Positions 1-8,414 of a DNA stretch of 64,000 nt are shown here, piece after piece. Each line of letters starts with the position of its first letter. Within the stretch, counting starts at the first letter, position 1. The notes under the pieces were generated by a model. The model saw nothing but the letters and a program-made list of their open reading frames with translations, had not been told where the DNA came from and ran no database searches. Source of the DNA: an uncultured Bacteroidota bacterium (GTDB taxonomy: Bacteria > Bacteroidota > Bacteroidia > Chitinophagales > Chitinophagaceae); NCBI GenBank assembly GCA_903927185.1, contig CAIYLW010000056.1, positions 1 through 64,000 of the forward strand, written 5' to 3'. A program made the position numbers and the translations under genes.

Positions 1-2694
1 ATTAAAGAATCTATCAAAAATAAATTACCATTTTCACCCAATTCAAATGGTATAGATGAAGTTGCCTCCAATAGATTAAGGACCGCAAGTAAAAAAGAAG
101 TTGAAGCTTTTCTTGAAATATTTGAAACTAGCTATGAAGGGCTTTCACAAGAACAAGTAGAAGAAAAATTAGTCCATTTCGGACAAAATGAAGTGCATCA
201 TGAAAAAGCACCTTCCTGGTTCAGTCAATTGATAACCGCCTTTATAAATCCATTCATAGGTATTCTAGTTATTATAGCCGCTATTTCATTTTTATTAGAT
301 GTATGGTTAGCAAAGCCAGGCCAAGCCGATTATAAAACAGTAGTAACAGTTGGCATTATGGTTTTAGTAAGCTCGCTTCTTCGTTTCTTCCAAGAATTTC
401 GAAGTAACCAAGCTGCCGAACAATTAAAAAGCATGGTTAAAACCACAGCCACAGTTTTAAGAAAGGAAATTGGTAAAAAAGAAATTGACATTAAAAAATT
501 GGTTCCCGGTGATATCATTTTTCTTTCTGCTGGTGATATGATTCCTGCTGATTGCAGAATCATTCAATCGAAAGATTTATTCGTAAGTCAGGCCATGCTA
601 ACAGGAGAATCTCTTCCAGTTGAAAAAAGAAGTTTGGCAATTAAGAATGCCGGGGAATTATCTCCACTGCATTTAGACAATATCTGTTTCATGGGTACCA
701 ATGTAGTGAGTGGAACAGCTAATGCTATGATTGTAACAACCAGCAACCAAACATATTTTGGATCATTAAGTAAAACGTTAATTGGCAAAAGAGCAGAAAC
801 TAGTTTTGATAAAGGAGTAAATAAGGTTAGCTATCTGCTTATCAAATTTATGTTAGTCATGGTTCCTTTGATTTTTCTAATTAACGGACTGGCAAAAGGG
901 AATTGGTGGGAAGCTTTATTATTTGCAATTGCAGTAGCAGTTGGTCTTACACCAGAAATGCTTCCGATGATTGTAACAGCCAACCTTGCAAAAGGAGCTG
1001 TTTCGATGAGTAAAAGAAAAGTGATTGTAAAAAGATTGAATGCCATTCAGAATATTGGGGCGATGGATATTCTTTGTACCGATAAAACGGGTACCCTAAC
1101 CATGGATAAGATTGTATTAGAAAGACACTTAAATATTTATGGCGATGATGATGAAGAAGTCTTAAAATGGGCTTACCTAAATAGTTATCATCAAACCGGT
1201 TTGAAAAATCTACTTGATATTGCCGTTCTGGATCATATTGAATTGCACGACTATCTGATGGTGGAAGAGTCATTTGCAAAAGTAGATGAAATTCCTTTCG
1301 ACTTCCAAAGAAGAAGGATGTCTGTTATTCTAAAACAAAGAAACGGAAAACATCTTTTAATTTGTAAAGGTGCTGTAGAGGAAATGCTACCTCTATGTAT
1401 TAATGCTTTTGATCCGGGTGAGGATAAACAATTACATATAGAGAACGACAAGGTTATTAAGATGGATGAAAAAGTGAGGGCCACTATTCTTGAAACATCA
1501 AAAAAATTAAATAAGGAGGGCCTTCGAGTTTTATTAGTTGCCATAAAAGAATTTGATGAAAGAGCATTGACGTATTCTGTGGAAGACGAAAAGGATCTGG
1601 TACTTACCGGTTTTATAGGGTTTCTAGATCCCGCAAAACCTTCCGCAAAAACTTCCATTGAGGCATTACAGCATTTAGGTGTCAGTATTAAAGTTTTAAC
1701 TGGTGATAATGAAGTTGTAACAAAAAAGATTTGTCGTGATGTAGGCATCCCTTATACCAAAATATTATTGGGTACAGATATCGAAAAAATGACCGATGAA
1801 GAAATAGCCGCAGAAATTGATGAGGTATCTATTTTAGCAAAACTCAGCCCGATACAAAAATCAAGAATTGTACAAGTCCTTCAATCAAAAGGGCATACTG
1901 TTGGATTTATGGGCGATGGAATTAATGATGCGGCAGCTCTCAGAGAAGCAGATGTAGGAATCAGTGTAGATACTGCTGTAGATATTGCAAAAGAAAGTGC
2001 AGATATTATCTTATTGGAAAAAGATTTGATGGTATTAAGAAAGGGGGTGATTTATGGTAGAAGGACTTTCGGAAATATCATTAAGTATATTAAAATGACT
2101 GCTAGCAGTAATTTTGGAAATATGTTCAGCATGCTTGGTGCCAGTGCTTTTCTTCCATTTTTACCCATGCTTCCTGTACAAATTTTAATTCAAAATTTAT
2201 TGTACGACATCTCTCAAACTTCTATTCCCTGGGATAGAATGGACGCGGATTTTTTAGAACAACCCAAAAAATGGGACGCTACTGATATTACTAGATTTAT
2301 GATTTATATAGGACCTATTAGCTCCATATTTGACTATGCCACATTTGCTATTATGTTTTATTTTTTCAAAGCAAATTCAGTAGAACATCAAAGTCTTTTT
2401 CAAAGCGGTTGGTTTATTGAGGGACTTTTATCCCAAACACTAATTGTGCATATGATTCGTACTAAGAAAATTCCATTTATCGAGAGTTGGGCAACCACTC
2501 CAGTAGTGGCATTGACTTCATTGATAATATTAATAGGAATTTCTATTCCATTTACACCTTTTGCTGGTGCATTAAAATTAGAAGCATTACCACTTTCTTA
2601 CTTTCCTTGGCTAATAGGAATGCTTACCTGTTATTGTTTGCTTACACAGTTAATTAAAAACTGGTACATCAATAAATTTAAATTATGGCTTTAA
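1..2694 (+). CDS. mgtA: Magnesium-translocating P-type ATPase (MgtA-like), 5' end outside window
   Basis: Inner-membrane P3B-type ATPase expected to import Mg2+ at the cost of ATP. The frame is open from base 1, giving 897 visible residues against about 900 for E. coli MgtA, so the true start lies at or just before the window edge; the GTG at 193 is internal because cation-ATPase N-terminal sequence (GLSQEQVEEKLVHFGQNEV) precedes it. Visible motifs are TGES near base 601, the TM4 motif PEMLPMIV, the phosphorylation motif DKTGTLT (Asp at 1081-1083) and MGDGINDA near 1909. The C-terminal membrane segments are present. A DUF4337 membrane protein follows after 97 bp. Family assignment is firm; Mg2+ specificity rests on resemblance to MgtA. 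Confidence 0.93.
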   Translation: MKESIKNKLPFSPNSNGIDEVASNRLRTASKKEVEAFLEIFETSYEGLSQEQVEEKLVHFGQNEVHHEKAPSWFSQLITAFINPFIGILVIIAAISFLLDVWLAKPGQADYKTVVTVGIMVLVSSLLRFFQEFRSNQAAEQLKSMVKTTATVLRKEIGKKEIDIKKLVPGDIIFLSAGDMIPADCRIIQSKDLFVSQAMLTGESLPVEKRSLAIKNAGELSPLHLDNICFMGTNVVSGTANAMIVTTSNQTYFGSLSKTLIGKRAETSFDKGVNKVSYLLIKFMLVMVPLIFLINGLAKGNWWEALLFAIAVAVGLTPEMLPMIVTANLAKGAVSMSKRKVIVKRLNAIQNIGAMDILCTDKTGTLTMDKIVLERHLNIYGDDDEEVLKWAYLNSYHQTGLKNLLDIAVLDHIELHDYLMVEESFAKVDEIPFDFQRRRMSVILKQRNGKHLLICKGAVEEMLPLCINAFDPGEDKQLHIENDKVIKMDEKVRATILETSKKLNKEGLRVLLVAIKEFDERALTYSVEDEKDLVLTGFIGFLDPAKPSAKTSIEALQHLGVSIKVLTGDNEVVTKKICRDVGIPYTKILLGTDIEKMTDEEIAAEIDEVSILAKLSPIQKSRIVQVLQSKGHTVGFMGDGINDAAALREADVGISVDTAVDIAKESADIILLEKDLMVLRKGVIYGRRTFGNIIKYIKMTASSNFGNMFSMLGASAFLPFLPMLPVQILIQNLLYDISQTSIPWDRMDADFLEQPKKWDATDITRFMIYIGPISSIFDYATFAIMFYFFKANSVEHQSLFQSGWFIEGLLSQTLIVHMIRTKKIPFIESWATTPVVALTSLIILIGISIPFTPFAGALKLEALPLSYFPWLIGMLTCYCLLTQLIKNWYINKFKLWL

Positions 2695-2723
2695 AAAAGT
2701 TAATTAGTTAAAAAATCTACTCC

Positions 2724-2745
2724 TTTAAACTTTATTTAATTCGCT
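2724..2745 (+). promoter_or_regulatory. Upstream motif shared with the DUF6600 gene
   Basis: The 18-mer ctttaaactttatttaat followed by tcgc lies about 50 bp before the DUF4337 start. The same 18-mer, followed by ctgc, lies at 11929-11950 before the DUF6600 lipoprotein gene. It could be a shared promoter or regulator site; an 18-base match between AT-rich leaders can also arise by chance. Confidence 0.3.
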
Positions 2746-2791
2746 ATTAAATAGATTGAATCTATTTTACAGCTGATTTAAAGACAATATT

Positions 2792-3310
2792 ATGGAAGAA
2801 ATAGAAATCCCTACTGAACATTTACACGAAACTATACATGAAAAAGCAGAAGAAGCTTTAAAAGGAAAAGAGGGTGGATGGAATATGTATGTGGCAATAT
2901 CTACAGCATTAATTGCTGTATTTGCAGCCATTTCAGGTTTAATGGCTGGGCACCATTCTAATGAAGCATTGATTCAACAAGTAAAAGCTTCAGATCAATG
3001 GGCCTATTATCAGGCAAAGGGAATTAAAGCTGAAATTAAAAGCATTAATAAAAACGACCCTCAGGATAAAGAATCTTATGAGAGATATAAAAGAGAGCAA
3101 GAGACTATAAAAGAAAAAGCTGAGTCATTTGAAAAAGAATCTGAAGGGCATTTAGCACATCATGTTTTATTAGCTCGTTCAGTAACTTTATTTCAAATTG
3201 CCATTGCAATTTCAGCTATCGCAATTCTCACAAAAAGAAAGTCTCTATGGTATGGCAGTTTATTTGTTGCATCAATCGGTACAATCTTTTTTGTTCTGGG
3301 ATTTATATAA
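2792..3310 (+). CDS. DUF4337-family membrane protein
   Basis: 172-residue protein with no assigned biochemical role. One membrane segment lies near residues 32-55 (MYVAISTALIAVFAAISGLM) and two more in the last 50 residues. Between them is a hydrophilic, coiled-coil-prone stretch rich in Lys and Glu (about residues 65-125). The layout and the GHHSNEALIQQVKASDQWAYYQAK region match the DUF4337 family. It follows the Mg2+ ATPase on the same strand after 97 bp, so it may be co-transcribed, although a possible promoter motif lies in the gap. The next gene is convergent, 18 bp away. Confidence 0.75.
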   Translation: MEEIEIPTEHLHETIHEKAEEALKGKEGGWNMYVAISTALIAVFAAISGLMAGHHSNEALIQQVKASDQWAYYQAKGIKAEIKSINKNDPQDKESYERYKREQETIKEKAESFEKESEGHLAHHVLLARSVTLFQIAIAISAIAILTKRKSLWYGSLFVASIGTIFFVLGFI

Positions 3311-3328
3311 ACTTTAAAATAAGGCTTC

Positions 3329-4273
3329 TTAAAATTTTAGTGTCACTCCTATTTCTCCATAAAATATATTACCGATATTTTCTAAAGCCGTACTTTTTTT
3401 AGTGTTCGAAACTGCATTACCATTAGTTGTAATGGTTGTTTTTACGGTTGCTTCATAGGTTATCGGACTCTGAGGAATTGCGTAAGTAGGTATAAAGAAA
3501 AATCCCCATTTTTTGCCTCTATAATAAAGGGGCAATGATATTTCATAATCAAGTATAGCAATTTGTGCTGTATTCAAAGCTTGAATAGTTGCAACTGTTG
3601 CTGTAGTTACATTTCCTGTTGTAGTTGTTGTTCCTGGTACAATTTTTTTCTTACCTTTTTTAGTTTGTCTGGTCTTTAAATACCCGCCATAATAATTTCT
3701 AGTTCCAATATTGCTAGTAATTTCAGGTTCCAAAGACCACTCATCATCTTGGTCTAAACTAAAAGAATGCGATAAATCAAAATTAAAACTCAGATCTGAT
3801 TTACCAGTTGTTAATGACGCGGAAGAACCTACTGACAAATCGAAGAGGCTATTAGTATAAGTAATATCTGCACTTAAGTTGCCTAATATCTCAGAACTAA
3901 CAGAAACACTATTGGTATTATAAAAAGATTTTGAGGCATTTACAGCAAAATCGAAATGGTCATTTATTTCTTTAAAATATCCAGCATTAATATTTACCAC
4001 ATCGATTCTTTGTGCGTATGAACTCACCAAATAAGATAATCCACTCCCAATATAAAAGCCATTTGTATTCAGATATTTTAAATTTAAATTAACATAGGGT
4101 ACTTCTAATGAGTCTTTCCTGCCATTATACACCGAATTTGATAGATAACTAAGCTTTGCTTTAAAAACCGAATTACTAGTAGACTCCGATTTATCTGTTT
4201 GTGCTTTTAAAATAGATAGATTTATGAAGACAATAAATAGCAATAAAAATATTCTGAATAAAATTAGTTTCAC
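3329..4273 (-). CDS. Predicted outer-membrane beta-barrel protein
   Basis: 314 residues, starting with a clear SPI signal peptide (MKLILFRIFLLLFIVFINLSILKAQ). The rest alternates polar and hydrophobic or aromatic residues in many short strands and ends in GEIGVTLKF, a terminal Phe typical of barrel proteins. It contains Ser/Asn-rich and Thr-rich loops (a TTTTTGNVTTATVATI stretch around residues 215-232). I recognise no specific family and assign no substrate. It is convergent with the DUF4337 gene and divergent from the Lys/Asp-rich secreted protein, with 137 bp between the two starts. Confidence 0.65.
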   Translation of the reverse strand: MKLILFRIFLLLFIVFINLSILKAQTDKSESTSNSVFKAKLSYLSNSVYNGRKDSLEVPYVNLNLKYLNTNGFYIGSGLSYLVSSYAQRIDVVNINAGYFKEINDHFDFAVNASKSFYNTNSVSVSSEILGNLSADITYTNSLFDLSVGSSASLTTGKSDLSFNFDLSHSFSLDQDDEWSLEPEITSNIGTRNYYGGYLKTRQTKKGKKKIVPGTTTTTGNVTTATVATIQALNTAQIAILDYEISLPLYYRGKKWGFFFIPTYAIPQSPITYEATVKTTITTNGNAVSNTKKSTALENIGNIFYGEIGVTLKF

Positions 4274-4410
4274 ATCTGGGGTTTTAGCTTAAATAAAAAT
4301 ATTTGATTTACACTATACAAACGTCATGATTTTAAAAATATTTTTAGAACCCATTAAACCAAATTAATAATTAAGTATCTATATATCCATAACAACTAAA
4401 AACAATAAAT

Positions 4411-4785
4411 ATGAAACAAGTATTAACTCTTACAATTGCATTGATTCTTTCATCAAGCACCCTTTTGTTTGCTCAATCCGGTGGTCAACACAAAACAGAG
4501 AAAAAACAAGATATCAAACACGATATGAAAGACATCAAACAGGACAAAAAGGATCTCAAAAAAGATCAAACTGATTTAACTACAGACAAAACTGCTTTAG
4601 CTAAGGATAAAAAAGAAAAGCAAGAAGCTATTGAAAATAAAAATCCAAAAGCTGCAAAAAAAGAAAAAGCTGAAATAAATAAGGATAAAAAAGATATCTC
4701 AAAAGATAAAAAAGACGTCATTAAGGACAAGGCAGACAAGAAAAAAGATAAAGCCGACCTAACTAAAGACAAAGTAAATGGCTAA
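4411..4785 (+). CDS. Secreted Lys/Asp-rich repeat protein
   Basis: 124 residues with a signal peptide (MKQVLTLTIALILSSSTLLFAQ) and then about 100 residues almost wholly of Lys, Asp, Glu, Gln, Ala and Thr in imperfect DKKDLKKD / KDKKDI repeats. The mature part has no hydrophobic core, so it should be disordered or a single charged helix in the periplasm or outside the cell. Low-complexity secreted proteins of this kind are common in Bacteroidota and have no assigned function. It is a stand-alone gene with a strong terminator 28 bp downstream. The antisense reading frame here is a composition artefact. Confidence 0.75.
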   Translation: MKQVLTLTIALILSSSTLLFAQSGGQHKTEKKQDIKHDMKDIKQDKKDLKKDQTDLTTDKTALAKDKKEKQEAIENKNPKAAKKEKAEINKDKKDISKDKKDVIKDKADKKKDKADLTKDKVNG

Positions 4786-4812
4786 TTAACTTTACTAAGT
4801 ATTTACAAAAAA

Positions 4813-4844
4813 GCCATCCCGAGCTCTCGGGATGGCTTTTTTTT
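4813..4844 (+). terminator. Intrinsic terminator after the Lys/Asp-rich gene
   Basis: Perfect 11-bp inverted repeat gccatcccgag / ctcgggatggc (4813-4823, 4826-4836) followed by eight T. Confidence 0.92.
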
Positions 4845-5016
4845 GGCTAAATCCAAGCATAAAGCAGTAAAATCGAGTTATAAATAACATATTACATTAT
4901 AATTTATGTAAATAATATTTAACAATTATTCATTTTTTTACTATTTTCACTAAAGAAAGTTCATATATATTATAACACTATGTAATTATTTCTATTAATT
5001 AATAACAAACCGTTTT

Positions 5017-5379
5017 ATGAAAAAAATCGAAGCAATCGTTAGAACCTCCAAGTTCGAAGACGTAAAACTAGCCCTAAAGGAGAATGGAATTGACTTCTTC
5101 TCTTATTGGGAATGCTCAGGTATTGGCAACGAACATACCAAGGGCCACCACAGCTACCGTGGAACAGTATATGATACTCAATATATACCGCGTATGTTTT
5201 TGTCAATCGTTTTAAAAGAGGTGAATGTTGAAAAAACAATCACCTGTATTGAAAAAGCTGCTTATACCGGAGAATTAGGCGACGGAATGATTTTCACTTA
5301 CAATATCGAAGAATCTGTAAGAATCAGAACTGGCGCAAGAGGTGAAGCTTCTACTACTGGACCAAGCGATACTATTTAA
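5017..5379 (+). CDS. glnK: PII family nitrogen regulator (GlnK-like)
   Basis: 120-residue PII trimer subunit that would bind ATP/ADP and 2-oxoglutarate and gate the ammonium channel encoded next door. The T-loop ends in HSYRGTVY with Tyr47 in the place of the uridylylated Tyr51 of E. coli PII, and the C-terminal signature GELGDGMIFTYNIEESVRIRTG is intact. The stretch before the T-loop (GIGNEHTKGHH) differs from the usual GRQKGH and has no obvious counterpart of the ligand-site Gln39. The ammonium transporter starts 27 bp downstream, the classic glnK-amtB order. The AT-rich leader shows no clear sigma-54 site. Confidence 0.93.
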   Translation: MKKIEAIVRTSKFEDVKLALKENGIDFFSYWECSGIGNEHTKGHHSYRGTVYDTQYIPRMFLSIVLKEVNVEKTITCIEKAAYTGELGDGMIFTYNIEESVRIRTGARGEASTTGPSDTI

Positions 5380-5406
5380 TATTAATTAATTTTAAAATAA
5401 GATAAA

Positions 5407-6957
5407 ATGATGCGTAAAATCATAGTTGCACTACTCATTATGCTGTCGTTGACCGCTATTGACTCCTATGCACAAACTGCAGCTCCAAGAAACCCAGATC
5501 CTTCAGGTGTAACTACAGGAAACACCTCAGATGTTACAGCTGCTAAAGCTGGCGCTCCTACAACAGTTGAATTATCTGACCAAGTAGGTAAAAATAAAGT
5601 GGGCATCAATATGGTGTGGCTTTTAATTACTGGCTTCCTGGTATTCTTTATGCAAGCTGGTTTCGCCTTGGTTGAAACTGGTTTAACAAGAGCTAAAAAT
5701 GTGGCCCATACCATGGCTATGAACTTATTTGTATACCCTGCTGGTGCTCTTGGTTTCTTTGCATGTGGCTTTGCAATCATGTTTGGAGGGATGGGAGCTC
5801 TCGGAACCCTGGGAGGATATGATGGATTAAATAATGAAGTATCTATCACCCTTTTAGGACATAGCTTCGGCTTATTCGGGGCAAAAGGATTTTTCATGAA
5901 CGGAATTTACGACGTAGGCGTATTAGGCTTCTTTGTATTCCAGGTTGTTTTCATGGATGCTGCTGCCACTATCCCTACAGGTGCAATGGCTGAAAGATGG
6001 AAATTCGCATCTTTCGCAATCAGCGGTTTTCTAATTGGTGGTATCATTTATCCTATTTATGGCAACTGGGTCTGGGGCGGTGGCTGGTTAGCTCAATTAG
6101 GTACTAATTTCGGATTAGGCCACGGACACGTAGACTTTGCTGGTTCATCTGTTGTGCATTTAACAGGTGGTGTATTAGCATTTGTTGGTGCCCGTATGAT
6201 TGGCGCTAGAATTGGTAAGTTTAATAAAGACAAATCACCAAACGCTATTCCAGGCCATAATATCCCAATGGCAGTTTTAGGAACAATCGTACTCGCATTT
6301 GGATGGTTTGGATTTAATGCAGGTTCTACTTTTGCTGGTACTGATTTACGTTTCTCAGTCGTTGCATTTAATACCATGATCGCTTCCTGCGGAGGTGCTC
6401 TCGCGTCTACTTTATGGATATGGTTTGTAAGAGGAAATAAACCAGATGTAAGCATGATGTGTAATGGTTTATTAGCAGGCCTTGTTGCGATAACTGCACC
6501 TTGTGCTTTCGTTTCTCCATTAGGCGGATTAATCATTGGTTTACTTTCTGGTGTAATAGTTGTTGAAGTAACCTTATTTGTAGAAAGAAAATTAAAAATT
6601 GATGATCCTGTTGGAGCTATTGCGGTTCACGGAGCAAATGGTTTTTGGGGCGTATTAGCTCTTGGCCTATTTGCTGATGGCACTTATGGAGACGGATTAA
6701 ATGGTGTAAAAGGAACAGTAAAAGGTTTGTTTTATGGTGATAGCGGACAGTTCATTGCTGAATTAATTGGAGGTACAACAAATGTGATATTCGTAGGATT
6801 AGCTGGCTGGTTGATGTTTAAGTTATTAGACAAACTAGTTGGTAACAGAGTAACTACTGATGTTGAATTGTACGGACTTGATTTACCTGAAATGGGTATT
6901 GATGGTTATTCAGGAATTAAATTGGATAAAAATTCTGAAACACCTTTATCAAGATAA
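5407..6957 (+). CDS. amtB: Ammonium transporter (Amt/AmtB family)
   Basis: 516-residue inner-membrane channel for ammonium uptake. A cleavable signal peptide (about residues 1-22, ending SYAQ) and a Pro/Thr/Ala-rich linker precede eleven membrane segments. The two pore histidines are visible at His251 (SSVVHLTGG) and His408 (AIAVHGANG). Other family motifs are FFMQAGFALVETGLTRAKN and MDAAATIPTGAMAERW. The C-terminal tail is long enough to contact PII. It is co-transcribed with the PII gene and closed by a hairpin 20 bp downstream. ATG codons at 5407 and 5410 are both possible starts. Confidence 0.95.
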   Translation: MMRKIIVALLIMLSLTAIDSYAQTAAPRNPDPSGVTTGNTSDVTAAKAGAPTTVELSDQVGKNKVGINMVWLLITGFLVFFMQAGFALVETGLTRAKNVAHTMAMNLFVYPAGALGFFACGFAIMFGGMGALGTLGGYDGLNNEVSITLLGHSFGLFGAKGFFMNGIYDVGVLGFFVFQVVFMDAAATIPTGAMAERWKFASFAISGFLIGGIIYPIYGNWVWGGGWLAQLGTNFGLGHGHVDFAGSSVVHLTGGVLAFVGARMIGARIGKFNKDKSPNAIPGHNIPMAVLGTIVLAFGWFGFNAGSTFAGTDLRFSVVAFNTMIASCGGALASTLWIWFVRGNKPDVSMMCNGLLAGLVAITAPCAFVSPLGGLIIGLLSGVIVVEVTLFVERKLKIDDPVGAIAVHGANGFWGVLALGLFADGTYGDGLNGVKGTVKGLFYGDSGQFIAELIGGTTNVIFVGLAGWLMFKLLDKLVGNRVTTDVELYGLDLPEMGIDGYSGIKLDKNSETPLSR

Positions 6958-6971
6958 TATTAATATCTACT

Positions 6972-7006
6972 AAAAAAGAGGAAGCTATTGCTTCCTCTTT
7001 TTTTTT
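6972..7006. terminator. Bidirectional terminator between amtB and the Gfo/Idh gene
   Basis: 8-bp stem gaggaagc / gcttcctc (6978-6985, 6990-6997) with a 4-nt loop, an A-run on the left and nine T on the right. It can serve the two convergent genes. Confidence 0.9.
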
Positions 7007-7035
7007 AATTTTTTTGAATCTAATTATTTAAGAAT

Positions 7036-8346
7036 TTAAATCTTCGGCAATGTATATCCATTATGATATGCTTTTACATAATATTCATTTTGAATTGATG
7101 GGTCTGTGAAACTTTTTTTAGATTCATCCCAGCTGATTTTTTTCCCTGATCTAAAAGCAATATTTCCCATTTGAGCAACAGTAGCTATATGCGCTCCTTC
7201 TTCAATAGAACAATGTAAAGAGGATGGATTATTATTTCTTATTGCACTAATAAAATTTTCCCAATGCAATTCAAGACCATTGTCTTCACGTTTTTGCAAT
7301 GGCTTAACTACTTTATTTATTGCTTGTCTTTCTTCTATTACTTCCCATCCACCCCTGTCTAAAATAAGAGTTCCATTGTTTCCAATAAATGCAATACCAT
7401 GATCACGATTATAAGAACCATTATCAATTCCCATGGCAGAATCCCAAACTAAATTGAATTTATCAAATTCATATAAGGCTGTTAATGTATCAGGTGTTTC
7501 TTCAGCTAATTCTGGATAAGCAAATTTGCCACCCAATGCACTTACCGAAATTGGATTTTCAGCTTTCATGCCTTGCACTGCATAATCTAATAAATGCACG
7601 CCCCAATCCGTCATCAATCCTCCTGCATAATCCCAAAACCATCTGAAATGAAAATGAAAACGACTGGTATTAAATGTCCGCATAGTTGCAGGTCCTAACC
7701 AAGTTTTGTAATCAATATAATCTGGTGGAATGCTATCTGCTACAACTGGTTGAGGACGCATCCATCCCTGATAACACCAAACTTTAGTTGTTCTAATATT
7801 TCCAAGTTGTCCGGAATGCACAAAATCCAAAGCATCTTTAAAATGTTTCTGACTTCTTTGCCACTGTCCTACCTGTACAATTTTGTTATACCTGTTTTTT
7901 GCTTTGATCATTAGATCGCACTCTCCTATAGAATTGCCAGCAGGCTTTTCTACATACACATGTTTACCGGCAGAACAAGCATTGATCATTTGCAGTGCGT
8001 GCCAATGATCTGGGGTACCTACAATTACCGCATCAATATCTTTTCGATCTAAAATTTTACGATAATCACTATAAAGGTCTACTTGTTTTACATCGGGTTG
8101 TAGAAGGGAAAGTTCTTGCTTTCTTTTGTTTAATACCGACCCATCTATATCACAAAGCGCTACTACTTGCACATTCCTTACTTTCAAAGCTGCAACTGTA
8201 TTTGCCCAACCCATCCCATTAACACCAATAGTGGCTACTCTAATAGTATCGGTTGTGAAAATGCTACTTCTTGCAAAACTAGGAACTGCGATAACTGCAG
8301 CAGATGCCAAAGACATTTGCTTAATAAAATCACGACGTTGACTCAT
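7036..8346 (-). CDS. Gfo/Idh/MocA family oxidoreductase with Tat-like signal
   Basis: 436-residue NAD(P)-dependent sugar or polyol dehydrogenase family member. The N-terminus MSQRRDFIKQMSLASAAVIAV is a twin-arginine signal, so the enzyme probably works in the periplasm, as do many Bacteroidota homologues. The Rossmann fold starts with VATIGVNGMGWAN, the DxDG-like end of strand 2 is ALCDIDGSV, and the family motif EKP is in HVYVEKPAGNSI. The second domain includes WWDYAGG-like FWDYAGGLMTDWGVHLLD. The substrate cannot be read from sequence. It is convergent with amtB and 68 bp downstream of the GH63-like gene on the same strand. Confidence 0.88.
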   Translation of the reverse strand: MSQRRDFIKQMSLASAAVIAVPSFARSSIFTTDTIRVATIGVNGMGWANTVAALKVRNVQVVALCDIDGSVLNKRKQELSLLQPDVKQVDLYSDYRKILDRKDIDAVIVGTPDHWHALQMINACSAGKHVYVEKPAGNSIGECDLMIKAKNRYNKIVQVGQWQRSQKHFKDALDFVHSGQLGNIRTTKVWCYQGWMRPQPVVADSIPPDYIDYKTWLGPATMRTFNTSRFHFHFRWFWDYAGGLMTDWGVHLLDYAVQGMKAENPISVSALGGKFAYPELAEETPDTLTALYEFDKFNLVWDSAMGIDNGSYNRDHGIAFIGNNGTLILDRGGWEVIEERQAINKVVKPLQKREDNGLELHWENFISAIRNNNPSSLHCSIEEGAHIATVAQMGNIAFRSGKKISWDESKKSFTDPSIQNEYYVKAYHNGYTLPKI

Positions 8347-8414
8347 ATGGCTATTTTTAAGACAACTTAAATATAATATATAATTGAAAGAAAAAAATGA
8401 AATTGTTGGTCAAA

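Noticed and set aside
193-195. GTG start of the Mg2+ ATPase
   Set aside because: The frame is open to base 1 and encodes the conserved ATPase N-terminal region, so the gene begins further upstream.
4566-4772. Ser/Phe/Leu-rich minus-strand frame
   Set aside because: Mirror of the Lys/Asp repeats on the other strand.
5466-6536. Two long minus-strand frames
   Set aside because: Both are antisense to the ammonium transporter, whose codons for Gly, Ala and Phe keep the opposite strand free of stops.
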